Shown here: in pieces, positions 14,169 through 22,744 of the stretch
Numbering within the stretch: position 1 is the first letter of the stretch
How the letters are laid out: each line of letters opens with the position of its first letter
Made by a program: the position numbers and the translations under genes
Source: CAWCUU01 sp963798855
Lineage (GTDB): Bacteria; Gemmatimonadota; Gemmatimonadetes; Longimicrobiales; RSA9
NCBI GenBank assembly: GCA_963798855.1
Contig: CAWCUU010000005.1
Coordinates: 1 to 22,796, forward strand
Reading direction: 5' to 3'
Length of the DNA: 22,796 bases
The notes under the pieces: model-generated
What the model saw: the letters and a program-made list of their open reading frames with translations, nothing else
What the model was told of the DNA's origin: nothing
Database searches by the model: none

Positions 14169-15683
14169 CTACGTGACCGGCAGCCCCAGTCGTCGCCTCA
14201 CTTGCTGGAACCTGGGGTCCGCGCGAAGCTCCTCGAAGACGGGCTCCATGATCGAGCCATAGAACGGGTTCAGGAGGAGCGACCCATCGTTCATTGCCCG
14301 GTCGATCCACGTGAACGCCTGATCCATCTCGCCGAGTCCGGCGTACACTATGGCGACGTGGATGGCTCCGTCACTGCGGCGGCGCCAGCGGTCGAGGAGA
14401 GCCCGCCGGATGCGGACAGCCTCGTCGCGTCGGCCCGCCTGCCCGTACAGGTGGCCCATCATCGCGAGGGAAACGGCATCGTGCTTCGCCTGCGGCTCGA
14501 GCGCCGCGATCGCCTCCGCCCATCGCCGCTCGGCGGCGTGGCACTCGGCGGCGATCATCCCGGCGCGCAGCAGCGGAGGCCGTACCGTGGCGATCTTTTC
14601 CAGCTGCTCGCGGGCTTCGCTACACCGGCCGTTGAACAGCAACGCGTGCGCGAGCGTGGCGACGGCGCCGGGCGACAGCGGATCGAGCTGCAGTAGGTCC
14701 CGCGCCTCCGCAAGGCCTGCGGGGGCTCGCTCCGTCATCAGGTAGAGACCGGCCAGCGTCTGATGGGCGTGCGAGCTGATCGGATCGATCTCGATCGCGC
14801 GCCTCAGGTGCGCCTCGGCGGCGCGGTAATCACGGCCTCGCATCCGAACCTGAGCCAGCGCGGTGTGTGCCTCCGCGAACGAGTCGTCGAGAGCCACGGC
14901 CCGGACGGCCGCCGTATCGGCGAGCGCCTGTAGCCGCCGGGCGGAGAAGCTCTCGGGATCACCCATGCTGAGCCTGATGTACGTGATCGCGAGAGCCGAA
15001 TAGGCCGCGGCGTACGTCGGATCCAGCGCGATCGCCCGCCGGAAGTATTCCAGCCGCTGCATGGCCGCGCTGTCGCTTCGCATCAGCGCCGGATCGCTCC
15101 CCCGTAAGTAGAGCTCGTAGGCCGCGATGCTCCGCGTCGGCTGCCGGTGCCCCCGCGTGCCCGTATTTACTCCCAGGCTGAGCCTGAGACCTCGAACGAC
15201 CGATTCCGCGATCTCGGCCTCGACGGCGAAGAGATCCCCGAATTCCCGGTCGTACGTTTCGCTCCAGCGCGTCAGCCCGTCGCGGGCGTCGGCGAGACGC
15301 ACGTGCACCCGCAGCCGGTAGCCGCTGCGCTGGACGTCGCCTTCGAGGACGTGGGACACGTGCAGGCTGGCGGCAACGCTGCGAACGTCGAGTGCCTGAT
15401 CGCGGAGCGCGAATACCGACGTGCTGGCGCTCACCCGCAGACCGGTGTTCTGGCCGAGGACGTTGATGAGCTCGCGGGTGATGCCATCGGCCAGCGCTCG
15501 ATCGTCACGGCTGCTCACGAGCGGAAGGACCGCGAGCGAAGGCGCGGATGCCGAAGCCTCCATTGGCGTTCCGTCCGGATGCCCGCTCCGGACCGCCAGC
15601 ACCAACGCCGCTCCGACCACGATGACCGCCGTTGCGTAGGCGCTGGCTCGGCGCAGTCGCACGGGGCCGGACGGAGCAGTCAT
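14169..15683 (-). CDS. Membrane TolB-like/TPR protein, sensor half of a split SARP (unit B)
   Basis: 504 aa from ATG 15683; the frame is open to 15749, but homology to the intact SARP begins at about this ATG. A TM segment (about 13-32, YATAVIVVGAALVLAV) is followed by a TolB-like domain (SLAVLPLVSSRDDRALADGITRELINVLG to ETYDREFGDLFAVEAEIAE) and about eight TPR-like helical pairs ending FQQVRRRLGLPVT. It aligns along its length with residues about 290-796 of the unit C SARP. The DNA-binding and BTAD parts are missing. The ATG overlaps the stop of the upstream ORF as ATGA, so translation can be coupled. It is either a decaying pseudogene half or a separated sensor subunit. Confidence 0.75.
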   Translation of the reverse strand: MTAPSGPVRLRRASAYATAVIVVGAALVLAVRSGHPDGTPMEASASAPSLAVLPLVSSRDDRALADGITRELINVLGQNTGLRVSASTSVFALRDQALDVRSVAASLHVSHVLEGDVQRSGYRLRVHVRLADARDGLTRWSETYDREFGDLFAVEAEIAESVVRGLRLSLGVNTGTRGHRQPTRSIAAYELYLRGSDPALMRSDSAAMQRLEYFRRAIALDPTYAAAYSALAITYIRLSMGDPESFSARRLQALADTAAVRAVALDDSFAEAHTALAQVRMRGRDYRAAEAHLRRAIEIDPISSHAHQTLAGLYLMTERAPAGLAEARDLLQLDPLSPGAVATLAHALLFNGRCSEAREQLEKIATVRPPLLRAGMIAAECHAAERRWAEAIAALEPQAKHDAVSLAMMGHLYGQAGRRDEAVRIRRALLDRWRRRSDGAIHVAIVYAGLGEMDQAFTWIDRAMNDGSLLLNPFYGSIMEPVFEELRADPRFQQVRRRLGLPVT

Positions 15684-16075
15684 GGACCGCCGTACCGCTG
15701 TCGTCGGGAGGGTCGGCGCATCCTCTGCTCGTTGCCGCGACTCCGGCACCGCCGGAGCGCGGCGTCGAATTCGACGACGTCCACCCGAACGACGGCGGCA
15801 TTCAGCCGGATCTCGTCGACGGCCGTTGCGAGCGCGCGGGTGCCGAGCGCGCCGCGCAATACGTACACGGCCTGCTTCAGGAGGTGGCGCGCCCGCTCAC
15901 TGTCGCTCTCCGGCCACAGGTACGCCATTAGCTTGTCTCGGCTCATCCCTGGCGCGGGCGCCAGCGCGAGCAGGGCGAGAAGCGCGAGCCGGTGGTGCTG
16001 GACACTCGGACCGCTGAGGAGCACCTCCTCCGGGTCGGTGATGCAGGGAGTGCCCAGAAGCCTGAGCGAGAACAT
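15680..16075 (-). pseudogene. DNA-binding half of a split SARP (unit B)
   Basis: 131 aa: MFSLRLLGTP through YLWPESDSERARHLLKQAVYVLRGALG to VDVVEFDAALR, an OmpR-type winged helix of the SARP class, nearly the same as residues 1-107 of the unit C protein. About 180 codons encoding the BTAD domain and linker are deleted at about 15754. The frame then adds an arginine-rich tail and ends at TGA 15680-15682. The recognition domain is complete, so it could still bind DNA, but without BTAD it probably cannot activate normally. It has its own well-formed promoter. Confidence 0.75.
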
Positions 16076-16094
16076 GGCGTCGAGCCCGTCAGGA

Positions 16095-16163
16095 GTTGAA
16101 CGAGGCGAGACCGCCAGTTTGAGCGGGGTACCCATCATAAGAGCGACTCGCCCGCTTGAACAG
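16095..16163. promoter_or_regulatory. SARP-box control region B
   Basis: Degenerate heptamers GTTGAAC (16095), CGAGACC (16106) and GTTTGAG (16117) keep the 11-bp period. On the minus strand TGTTCA (16157-16162) and TATGAT (16134-16139), 17 nt apart, form a strong promoter for the split SARP, with the heptamers inside its leader. CATAAG (16136-16141) could serve as a rightward -10, but no lipoprotein operon follows. The control region has outlived its rightward genes. Confidence 0.55.
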
Positions 16164-16461
16164 CGTTCCAGGCGGGAGGAGCGCCCATGTCCGATCTCGT
16201 TATCGTGGACCGTCTGCTCTTCGCCGAAGATCGCGGAGGGGTCGGGATCGGTGGCCTCCGATCGGATGCGCCGGTGGACGTCCGGACGTTTGGACACGTG
16301 GGCGGCCAGGAACATTGTGATGCGCGGCTCGCTCCGCGGTCATTGCTCGGAGCGGACGCCGTCCGCTCGCGGCGATCTGGCTGGGACTCCGGGCGCCGCT
16401 CTCCATTGCCCGAGCGCCGCACCCGGCACCAGATTCCGCGATCGCAGTCGTCGTACGCCTG
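16164..16461 (+). other. Region between SARP box B and the kup leader
   Basis: An ATG at 16187 has a strong ribosome site (GGGAGGAG) and opens MSDLVIVDRLLFAEDRGG. The frame has no family match I can name, then runs out of frame over kup, so at best it is a truncated gene of about 90 codons. The last about 50 bp before 16462 resemble the sequence before kup relic 1 (a shared GCGATCGC), so the kup leader homology begins near 16430. I see no known riboswitch. Confidence 0.35.
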
Positions 16462-16535
16462 GCCTCCAGAACTGGAACCAACTCCTGAATCAGCCGAGCG
16501 GAACGGACGCCTCCTCCGGGCGCCGCGACCTTCTC

Positions 16536-18383
16536 ATGACCTGCCTGGGCGCGCTCGGCATCGTCTACGGCGACATCGGGACGAGTCCGATCTACGCCAT
16601 CCGCGAGTCCTTCCACGAGTCCTACGGCATCGCGCCGACGCAGGCGAACGTCCTGGGAATCCTGTCGCTGATCTTCTGGGCGCTGATCGTCGTCATCTCG
16701 GTCAAGTACCTGGTGTTCGTGATGCGTGCGGACAACCGGGGCGAGGGAGGGATCATCGCGCTGACCGCGCTGGTCTCATCGGCCTCGGAGCGCCCCGGAA
16801 GGACGCGCACGACCCTCGTGCTGGCCGGCCTCTTCGGTGCCGCGCTGCTTTACGGCGACAGCATGATCACGCCCGCCATCTCCGTCCTCAGCGCGATCGA
16901 AGGCCTGGAGGTCGCGACGCCCTTCTTTCGTCCGTTCGTGATCCCCATCACGGTGATCATCCTGCTCGCGCTGTTCCTGTTCCAGAGCCGCGGAACGGAA
17001 AGGGTCGGCCGCATCTTCGGACCCGTGACCCTGCTCTGGTTCCTGGCGCTCGCTACGCTGGGCCTGAACCAGCTGGTCAGGAATCCGTCCGTGCTGCAGG
17101 CCCTCTGGCCGGGCTTCGGCGTGCGCTTCTTCCTGCACAACGGCCTGCGCGGCTTTTTCGTGTTGGGCTCCGTCTTCCTCGTGGTGACCGGAGGCGAGGC
17201 GCTCTACTCGGACATGGGACATTTCGGCCGGCGGCCGATTCGGCTCACCTGGTTCTACCTGGTGCTGCCCGCCCTGCTGCTGAACTACTTCGGCCAGGGC
17301 GCACTCGTGCTCGAGCACCCGGCAGCGCTCCAGCACCCGTTCTTCCTGATGGCGCCCGAATGGGCACTCTACCCGCTCGTCGTGCTCGGCACCGCCGCCA
17401 CCGTGATCGCTTCGCAAGCCGTGATCTCGGGCGCGTTCTCGCTCACGCGGCAGGCCGTGCAGCTCGGCTACCTCCCGCGGCTCGGTATCGAGTATACGTC
17501 GGAGAAACGGATCGGGCAGATCTACATCCCGTTCGTCAACTGGCTGCTGCTGGCGGCGTGCGTCGGTCTCGTGCTCGGGTTTCGCGCTTCGACGCGACTG
17601 GCGGACGCGTACGGCGTCGCCGTGACGACGGACATGGTCTTCACCACCGTCCTCTTCGCAGTAGCGGCGCGCTCGCGCTTCGGCTGGAGCGCCTGGCGAA
17701 TGGGCTGGTTCGTGGCCGCGCTGATCGTCGTCGACCTCGCGTTCTGGGGCGCGAATCTGCCCAAGATCCCGCACGGCGGCTGGTTCCCGCTGCTGGTGGC
17801 CGCCACGATGTTCACGGTGATGACGACCTGGAAAAAAGGCCGCGCCCTGCTGGGGCGACAGCTCGCGCGCCAGGTCCTGCCGCTCGACCTCTTTCTCGCC
17901 AATGTCCGCGAACACCCTCCGCTGCGCGTGCCGGGCACCGCCGTCTACATGTTCGGCAGGAACGACGGCACTCCGCCCGCGTTGCTGCACAACCTCAAGC
18001 ACAACAAGGTGTTGCACGAGAGGGTCTTGTTTCTGAGCGTCGTCACGCGAGAGGTACCGACCGTGCCCGACTCCGACCGCGCCGAAGTCGATTCGCTCGG
18101 GGAAGGCATCTTCCGCATGACCGTGCAGTACGGATTTGCCGAGGATCCCGACATCCCCGCCGCGCTCAAGGTGCTGGAGCGCCAGGGTCTGCGCCTGCGG
18201 ATGGCGGAGACGTCCTTTTTCCTGGGCAGGGAGAAGCTCATCGTCCGCAAGGGAGGGTGGCCCATGGTCCAGTGGCGCGAGCACCTGTTCTCGCTGCTTT
18301 CGCGCAACGCGCAGTCCGCCACCGCCTACTTCCGGATCCCGCCCAACCGGGTCGTGGAGCTGGGGATGCAGATCCAGATCTAG
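16536..18383 (+). CDS. kup: Kup-family low-affinity potassium transporter
   Basis: 615 aa from ATG 16536. This ATG has no ribosome site, and the frame extends upstream through NQPSGTDASSGRRDLL, which all three kup copies share. The true start may therefore be a rare codon such as CTG 16485 (632 aa, close to E. coli Kup at 622). Hallmarks: IVYGDIGTSPIYAIRE, FVMRADNRGEGG, LLYGDSMITPAISVLSAIEGLE, VTGGEALYSDMGHFG, LNYFGQGALVL, IASQAVISGAFSLTRQAVQLGY and the C-terminal HNLKHNKVLHERV and IPPNRVVELGMQI. About 12 TM helices are followed by a cytoplasmic tail. It imports K+ with H+. The stop lies 1 nt from that of the convergent SARP gene. This is the only intact kup of three copies. Confidence 0.93.
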   Translation: MTCLGALGIVYGDIGTSPIYAIRESFHESYGIAPTQANVLGILSLIFWALIVVISVKYLVFVMRADNRGEGGIIALTALVSSASERPGRTRTTLVLAGLFGAALLYGDSMITPAISVLSAIEGLEVATPFFRPFVIPITVIILLALFLFQSRGTERVGRIFGPVTLLWFLALATLGLNQLVRNPSVLQALWPGFGVRFFLHNGLRGFFVLGSVFLVVTGGEALYSDMGHFGRRPIRLTWFYLVLPALLLNYFGQGALVLEHPAALQHPFFLMAPEWALYPLVVLGTAATVIASQAVISGAFSLTRQAVQLGYLPRLGIEYTSEKRIGQIYIPFVNWLLLAACVGLVLGFRASTRLADAYGVAVTTDMVFTTVLFAVAARSRFGWSAWRMGWFVAALIVVDLAFWGANLPKIPHGGWFPLLVAATMFTVMTTWKKGRALLGRQLARQVLPLDLFLANVREHPPLRVPGTAVYMFGRNDGTPPALLHNLKHNKVLHERVLFLSVVTREVPTVPDSDRAEVDSLGEGIFRMTVQYGFAEDPDIPAALKVLERQGLRLRMAETSFFLGREKLIVRKGGWPMVQWREHLFSLLSRNAQSATAYFRIPPNRVVELGMQIQI

Positions 18384-18384
18384 G

Positions 18385-20775
18385 CTAGATCGCCGGCAGC
18401 CCCAGTCGCTGCCTTACCCGCTGGAAACGGGGGTCGGCGCGAAGCTCCTCGAAGACGGGCTCCATCACCGCGCCATAGAACGGGTTGAGCACCAGCGAGC
18501 CGTCATCGAGGGCGCGATCGATCCAGGTGAACGCCTGATCCAGCTCCCCGAGTCCGGCGTGCACCATCGCAATCTGGAAGGCGCCGTTCCTGCCGTCCCG
18601 CCAGCGGTCGAGGAGAGTCCCCCGGATCCGGAGCGCCTCGGCGCGTCGTCCCGCGCGCGCGTACAGATAGGCAGCCATCGCGAGCGAAACGGCATCGTAC
18701 TTTCCCTGCGGCTCGAGTGCGGCGATCGCCTCCGCCCACCGGCCCTCGGCGGCAGAGCACTCGGCGGCGACCATCCCGGCGCGCAGCAGAGGAGGCTGTA
18801 CCGTCGCGATTTTTTGGAGCTGCTCGCGGGCTTCGGCACAGCGCCCGTTGAAGAGCAGCGCGTGCGCGAGCATTGCAACGGCCCCCGGCGAAAGGGAGTC
18901 GAGTGTCAGCGCGTGCGCCGCCGCCGCGAGGCCCTGTGGGGCGCGCTCGGTCATGAGGTAGAGCCCGGCCAGCGTCTGATAGGCGTGGGAGCTCGTCGGC
19001 TCGAGGCCGACCGCGCGCGTGAGCTGCTCCTCGGCCGCGCGATACTCACGGCCGCGCATACGAACCTGGGCGAGCGTGATGTGCGCCTCGGCGAACGAGT
19101 CGTCGAGCGCTACCGCCCTTACGGCCGCCGTCTCGGCCAGAGCCTGCAGCCGGCGCTGCGAAAATCCCTCGGGATCACCCATGCTGAGCCTGATGTAGGT
19201 GATCGCGAGAGCGGCATGGGCGGCGGCGTACATCGGATCGAGCTCCACCGCCTGACGGAAGTAGTCCAGTCGACGCAGGGCCGCGCTGTCGGTGCGCATC
19301 AGTGCCGGATCGCTGCCGCGCAGATAGAGCTCGTACGCCGCAATGCTACGCGTCGGCTGCCGGGGCCGCCCCGCGCTTGCATCGGTTCCCAGGCCGAGCC
19401 CCAGGCCGCGCGCGACCGCTTCCGCGATCTCCGCCTCGACCGCGAAGATGTCGCTGAATTCTCGGTCGTACGTCTCGCTCCATCGCGTCAGCCCGTCGCG
19501 GGCGTCGATGAGGCGTACCCGCACGCGAAGCCGCGAGCCGCTCCGCTGGAGGTCGCCTTCGAGCACGTGGGACACGCGCAGGCTGTCGCCCACACTGCGA
19601 ACGTCGACGGCCCGATCCCGGAACGCGGACACGGACGTGCTGGCGCTCACGCGCAGGCCGGCGCGCCGACTCAGGACGTTGATGAGCTCACGGGTAATGC
19701 CATCGGCCAGCGCCGCGTCACCGGGGTTCTCCCCCCTGCTCGCGAGCGGCAGGACGGCGAGCGAAGGCGCGGAGACCGAGCGCCCCGCAAGCGCTCCGTC
19801 GGATCGCCGCCCCCGGGCCATCAGCAAGACCGCCGCCCCGGCCACGAGGACCGCAGCGGTATAGGCCAGCGCGCGACGGGTTCGCGCGCGGGCGGGCGGC
19901 GCAGCCGTGGACGCCGGGGTCGCGTCCGCCGCGAGCACGGACGGATCAGGTGGGACCTGCCGGGAATCCGCCACCGAGCCGGCCAGCTCGAGGCGAGGTG
20001 CGGCGTCGCCATCGAGGCCACTCGCGGATGCGGGTGGCGTCATGGCGCCCGGCCGCAACGTTCCCTGCTGCCGCAACCCGTGCACGAAGTCGGTGAGCTC
20101 CGGGGATACGTCGACACCGAGCTCGTCGCGGACTACCTGCGCATGTAGGTTGCCGTGCCGCAGCGCCCCCCCGCGATTCCCGGCCGCTTCGAGCGCCGCC
20201 ATGAGCCGCATCGCGACGCGCGAGTCGTAAAGGTCCTGGGCGGCCCGCCTCTTCCAGATCTCTACTGCCTGGGTGAAGTCGCGCGCGCCTTCCGCTGCTT
20301 CGGCAAGCCCCTCGAGGGACCGTGCGTAGGCGCCCGCGAGCCGTTCGCGCTCCTGCTCCGCCCAGCGTTCGAAGTCGGGGGCCGCGCCGAGAAAGAACCC
20401 ATCGAGAAACGGTCCGCGGTACAGGGCCACCGCCCGCTCGAGGTCGCCGCTCCGGAGCGCGGAATCGAACTCGTCGACATCCACTCGAACAATGGTCGGC
20501 TTCAGCCGGAGCTCATCGCCCGCCGTCGCGATCGCGTCGGCGCCGAGGGTGCCACGCAGGACATACACGGCCTGCTTGAGGAGGTGACGCGCGCGCTCAT
20601 TGTCGCTCTCCGGCCACAGATAGGCCATCAGCTTGTCGCGGCTCATGCCGGGCGCAGGCGCGAGAGCGAGGAGCGCGAGAAGCGCGAGGCGATGCCGCTG
20701 CGCGGCCGGACCGGCGAGGACGACGTCGTCAGGATCGACGACGCAGGGAGTGCCCAGGAGTCTGAGCGAGTACAT
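18385..20775 (-). CDS. Membrane-anchored SARP regulator: winged helix, BTAD, TM, TolB-like, TPR (unit C)
   Basis: 796 aa, intact. Residues 1-100: OmpR-type winged helix of SARP proteins. About 101-240: BTAD helical activation domain (RAVALYRGPFLDGFF, WKRRAAQDLYDSRVAMRLMAAL). About 240-298: Pro/Ala linker. About 301-320: one TM segment (RALAYTAAVLVAGAAVLLMA). About 335-465: TolB-like domain (SLAVLPLASRG, ADGITRELINVLS, ETYDREFSDIFAVEAEIAE). 470-780: TPR-type helices. The order predicts cytoplasmic DNA binding and an extracytoplasmic sensor, as in CadC/ToxR one-component regulators. Start ATG 20775, with GAGGG upstream and box C in its leader. It is divergent from the propeller lipoprotein, its likely target. 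Confidence 0.9.
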   Translation of the reverse strand: MYSLRLLGTPCVVDPDDVVLAGPAAQRHRLALLALLALAPAPGMSRDKLMAYLWPESDNERARHLLKQAVYVLRGTLGADAIATAGDELRLKPTIVRVDVDEFDSALRSGDLERAVALYRGPFLDGFFLGAAPDFERWAEQERERLAGAYARSLEGLAEAAEGARDFTQAVEIWKRRAAQDLYDSRVAMRLMAALEAAGNRGGALRHGNLHAQVVRDELGVDVSPELTDFVHGLRQQGTLRPGAMTPPASASGLDGDAAPRLELAGSVADSRQVPPDPSVLAADATPASTAAPPARARTRRALAYTAAVLVAGAAVLLMARGRRSDGALAGRSVSAPSLAVLPLASRGENPGDAALADGITRELINVLSRRAGLRVSASTSVSAFRDRAVDVRSVGDSLRVSHVLEGDLQRSGSRLRVRVRLIDARDGLTRWSETYDREFSDIFAVEAEIAEAVARGLGLGLGTDASAGRPRQPTRSIAAYELYLRGSDPALMRTDSAALRRLDYFRQAVELDPMYAAAHAALAITYIRLSMGDPEGFSQRRLQALAETAAVRAVALDDSFAEAHITLAQVRMRGREYRAAEEQLTRAVGLEPTSSHAYQTLAGLYLMTERAPQGLAAAAHALTLDSLSPGAVAMLAHALLFNGRCAEAREQLQKIATVQPPLLRAGMVAAECSAAEGRWAEAIAALEPQGKYDAVSLAMAAYLYARAGRRAEALRIRGTLLDRWRDGRNGAFQIAMVHAGLGELDQAFTWIDRALDDGSLVLNPFYGAVMEPVFEELRADPRFQRVRQRLGLPAI

Positions 20776-20793
20776 GGCGCCGAGCCCTCGGGA

Positions 20794-20862
20794 GTTGACC
20801 GCGGTGAGACCGCGAGTTGACCGGCGTGCTCCATAATATGGGCGGTTCGTCGGATTGAACAG
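20794..20862. promoter_or_regulatory. SARP-box control region C, divergent promoters
   Basis: Heptamers GTTGACC (20794), TGAGACC (20805) and GTTGACC (20816) at 11-bp steps. Rightward, CATAAT (20832-20837) follows the last heptamer by 9 nt, the same as in region A, an activator-dependent layout with no -35 of its own. Leftward, TGTTCA (20856-20861) and TATTAT (20833-20838) are separated by 17 nt, a self-sufficient promoter whose transcript would cross the heptamers about 50 nt before the SARP start. The two -10 boxes overlap, so the promoters should compete. Activation of the operon with feedback on the SARP is inferred. Confidence 0.65.
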
Positions 20863-20950
20863 TCGGCCGGCCGGTGCAAGCGGTGATCACGAGCCGCCCC
20901 GGCGCGGATTCTCGATCGCCTCGGACGAAGGAGTGGAGATCACGGCGAAC

Positions 20951-21994
20951 GTGCGTGTTCTGGTCCTGGCCGGTACAGCCGCGATCGCGGCGTGCGACTA
21001 CGGGACGTCGCGGGTGCTCGGTCCTCGCTCGGATCTCGAGGATGACTTCGTCGCCGCGATCGCGTTCGTCAGCGACCGCGCTGGCGCACCGCGGATCTAC
21101 CTCGCGAGCGAGGATGGCGCTTCGGTGCGGCTCCTCGTCGCCGGCGGAGCTCCCGCCTGGTCCTGGGACGGCACGCGCATCGCCTTCAGCCGCCTGGACG
21201 AGGGCCAGGCCATTTACGTCATCGACGCGGATGGCTCGAACGAGCGTCTCGTCGCGTTCGGACGCGACCCGGCATGGATCCCCGGCGACGCGGAGCTCAT
21301 GTACGCAGCGGAGGGCGGGATCTTCGCCATCGCGCTCGCTGGACCGGCCCAGCCGAGGAAGCTGGTCGACGACGATCTCGCCCTGCCTCGTCCCGAATGG
21401 TGGGTCGCCGACACGTACGATCCGGGCTGGCTCGAAGCGCCGGCCTTCTCGCCCGACGGAAGCCGCGTCGCCTTCCTGCGTGCCGACCCCTTCAACTGGG
21501 ACTGGGGCGCGGCAAGGAACGCCTACATCGTGGTTGCCGATGGCTCGGAGCCCCGCCTCCTGGGCGGCACGTGTCCGATCGCGCCGCCGGGAGAGGGAGG
21601 CCTGGCCTGTCCGGTCGAGACCGCCGCGTGGTCGCCTGACGGCTCGAGCCTCGCCGTCGTGACCTACGTGGTCGATTCCGAGTCGGTGCGACGGCGGGTG
21701 ATCGCCTCGTTCGGCTCGCTCGACGGCGAGCTGAGCGGGGTCAGCTACTACGGCGAGTACGTCACTGGCCCGCAGTGGTCGCCGGACGGCTCGAGGATCA
21801 CGTTCTCCGACGATCCGTTGGGCGATTCCGACGACCGCGGGGGCCGGATCTTCTCGCTGGACGTGGAAACGGGCTCCGTCCGACAGCTGATCCCGGACGT
21901 GGTGAACGCGGTGCGGGCTGGCTACTTCGACTGGCAGCCGGTCTGGCGCCCCACGCCGGCGGGCGACCCCTGCATCGCGTGCTGGGACTACTGA
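20951..21994 (+). CDS. TolB-like beta-propeller lipoprotein, intact (unit C)
   Basis: 347 aa from GTG 20951. GTG 20933 and a longer TTG 20855 are in frame, but the latter lies in the promoter. GGAG 12 nt upstream and a compact lipoprotein signal (RVLVLAGTAAIAAC) favour 20951. The position aligned with the ATG of the unit A copy is ACG here. Propeller blades: FVSDRAGAPRIYLASEDGAS, PAWSWDGTRIAF, IYVIDADGSNERLV, PAFSPDGSRVAFL, AAWSPDGSSLAV and PQWSPDGSRITF. The C-terminal tail PAGDPCIACWDY has a CxxC-like pair. It is likely a six-bladed, envelope-tethered binding protein. It resembles the TolB fold, not necessarily the Tol-Pal role. Confidence 0.82.
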   Translation: MRVLVLAGTAAIAACDYGTSRVLGPRSDLEDDFVAAIAFVSDRAGAPRIYLASEDGASVRLLVAGGAPAWSWDGTRIAFSRLDEGQAIYVIDADGSNERLVAFGRDPAWIPGDAELMYAAEGGIFAIALAGPAQPRKLVDDDLALPRPEWWVADTYDPGWLEAPAFSPDGSRVAFLRADPFNWDWGAARNAYIVVADGSEPRLLGGTCPIAPPGEGGLACPVETAAWSPDGSSLAVVTYVVDSESVRRRVIASFGSLDGELSGVSYYGEYVTGPQWSPDGSRITFSDDPLGDSDDRGGRIFSLDVETGSVRQLIPDVVNAVRAGYFDWQPVWRPTPAGDPCIACWDY

Positions 21995-22050
21995 GGGCAC
22001 TGGTGTCCGGACGTCTGGCAAGAGCGGAGGCGATTCACAGGGAGGCCCAA

Positions 22051-22740
22051 GTGTCGACATCGGCCACATCGCAACTCGCTACCACGCTGCTACTTATCGG
22101 TCCTCGTTGCCGGTTGCGGCGACGGGCCGACTACGCCGGTCGTGGCCAAAATCGAGATCGTTTCGGGTGACATGCAGATCGCTCGGCGGGGGCGGTGTTG
22201 CCGGAGCCGCTCACGGTCCGCGTCACGGATGTCTCCGGTCGACCGCTCGACGGTTTGCCGGTGACCGGGAACGCAGGCGACGAGTATAGCGGCGGCTCCG
22301 TCAGCACAGCGAGAACGCTCACCGGCGCCGCTGGCATCGCGACGATCCAGCGGACGGTGGGCAGCGAGGCAGGCGAGCAGGTCACATCGGCACGGCTGGA
22401 GGACAGTTTCGTTCGGTTCACCTCGATCGTGCAGATCCAGGGAGCGACGGACATCGGCATGGCGCCGGCCGCACCGGCAACCAGCAGGTGGACACGGTGC
22501 TCTCGACGCTCCAGCCCTTCCGGGTCCGCGTCTTCGATCAGAACGGAGCGCCCGTCGCCGGCGTCATCGAGATCCTGGCGTGGCAGGTCACCGCCGGCGG
22601 CGGTACGGTGGATCCGCAGACGGACACCACCGCCACAAAAAGCGATTGCGGCTGGTACGATTACTATTGCTACGAGACCAGGGGCGCGAGCGCGACGCAC
22701 CATCTCGGTGGCGACGAATGAGCCCACACGGTGATCGCGG
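22051..22740 (+). pseudogene. Ig-like/cupredoxin lipoprotein, collapsed copy (unit C)
   Basis: Starts at GTG 22051, 10 nt after the end of GGGAGG, and follows the intact copy at 11431 closely at the DNA level. Damage relative to that copy includes a deletion in the signal-peptide region (near 22100), a 1-nt deletion near 22180, a 1-nt deletion near 22470, and loss of about 300 bp encoding most of the second Ig domain and the start of the third (junction near 22575). A TGA at 22719-22721 follows HLGGDE. The cupredoxin domain is absent. The surviving open pieces encode PEPLTVRVTDVSGRPLDGLPV and DTVLSTLQPFRVRVFDQNGAPV. Not functional. Confidence 0.85.
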
Positions 22741-22744
22741 GGCT

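Noticed and set aside
16330..16535. A c-di-AMP (ydaO-type) riboswitch before kup
   Set aside because: Such riboswitches often control potassium transporters, but I could not find the conserved core or a credible fold, and the GC-rich hairpins are not specific.
16187..18388. A 733-codon plus-strand frame beginning MSDLVIVDRLL
   Set aside because: Nearly all of it is an out-of-frame reading of kup. Only the first 90 or so codons could be a real remnant, and I cannot identify them.
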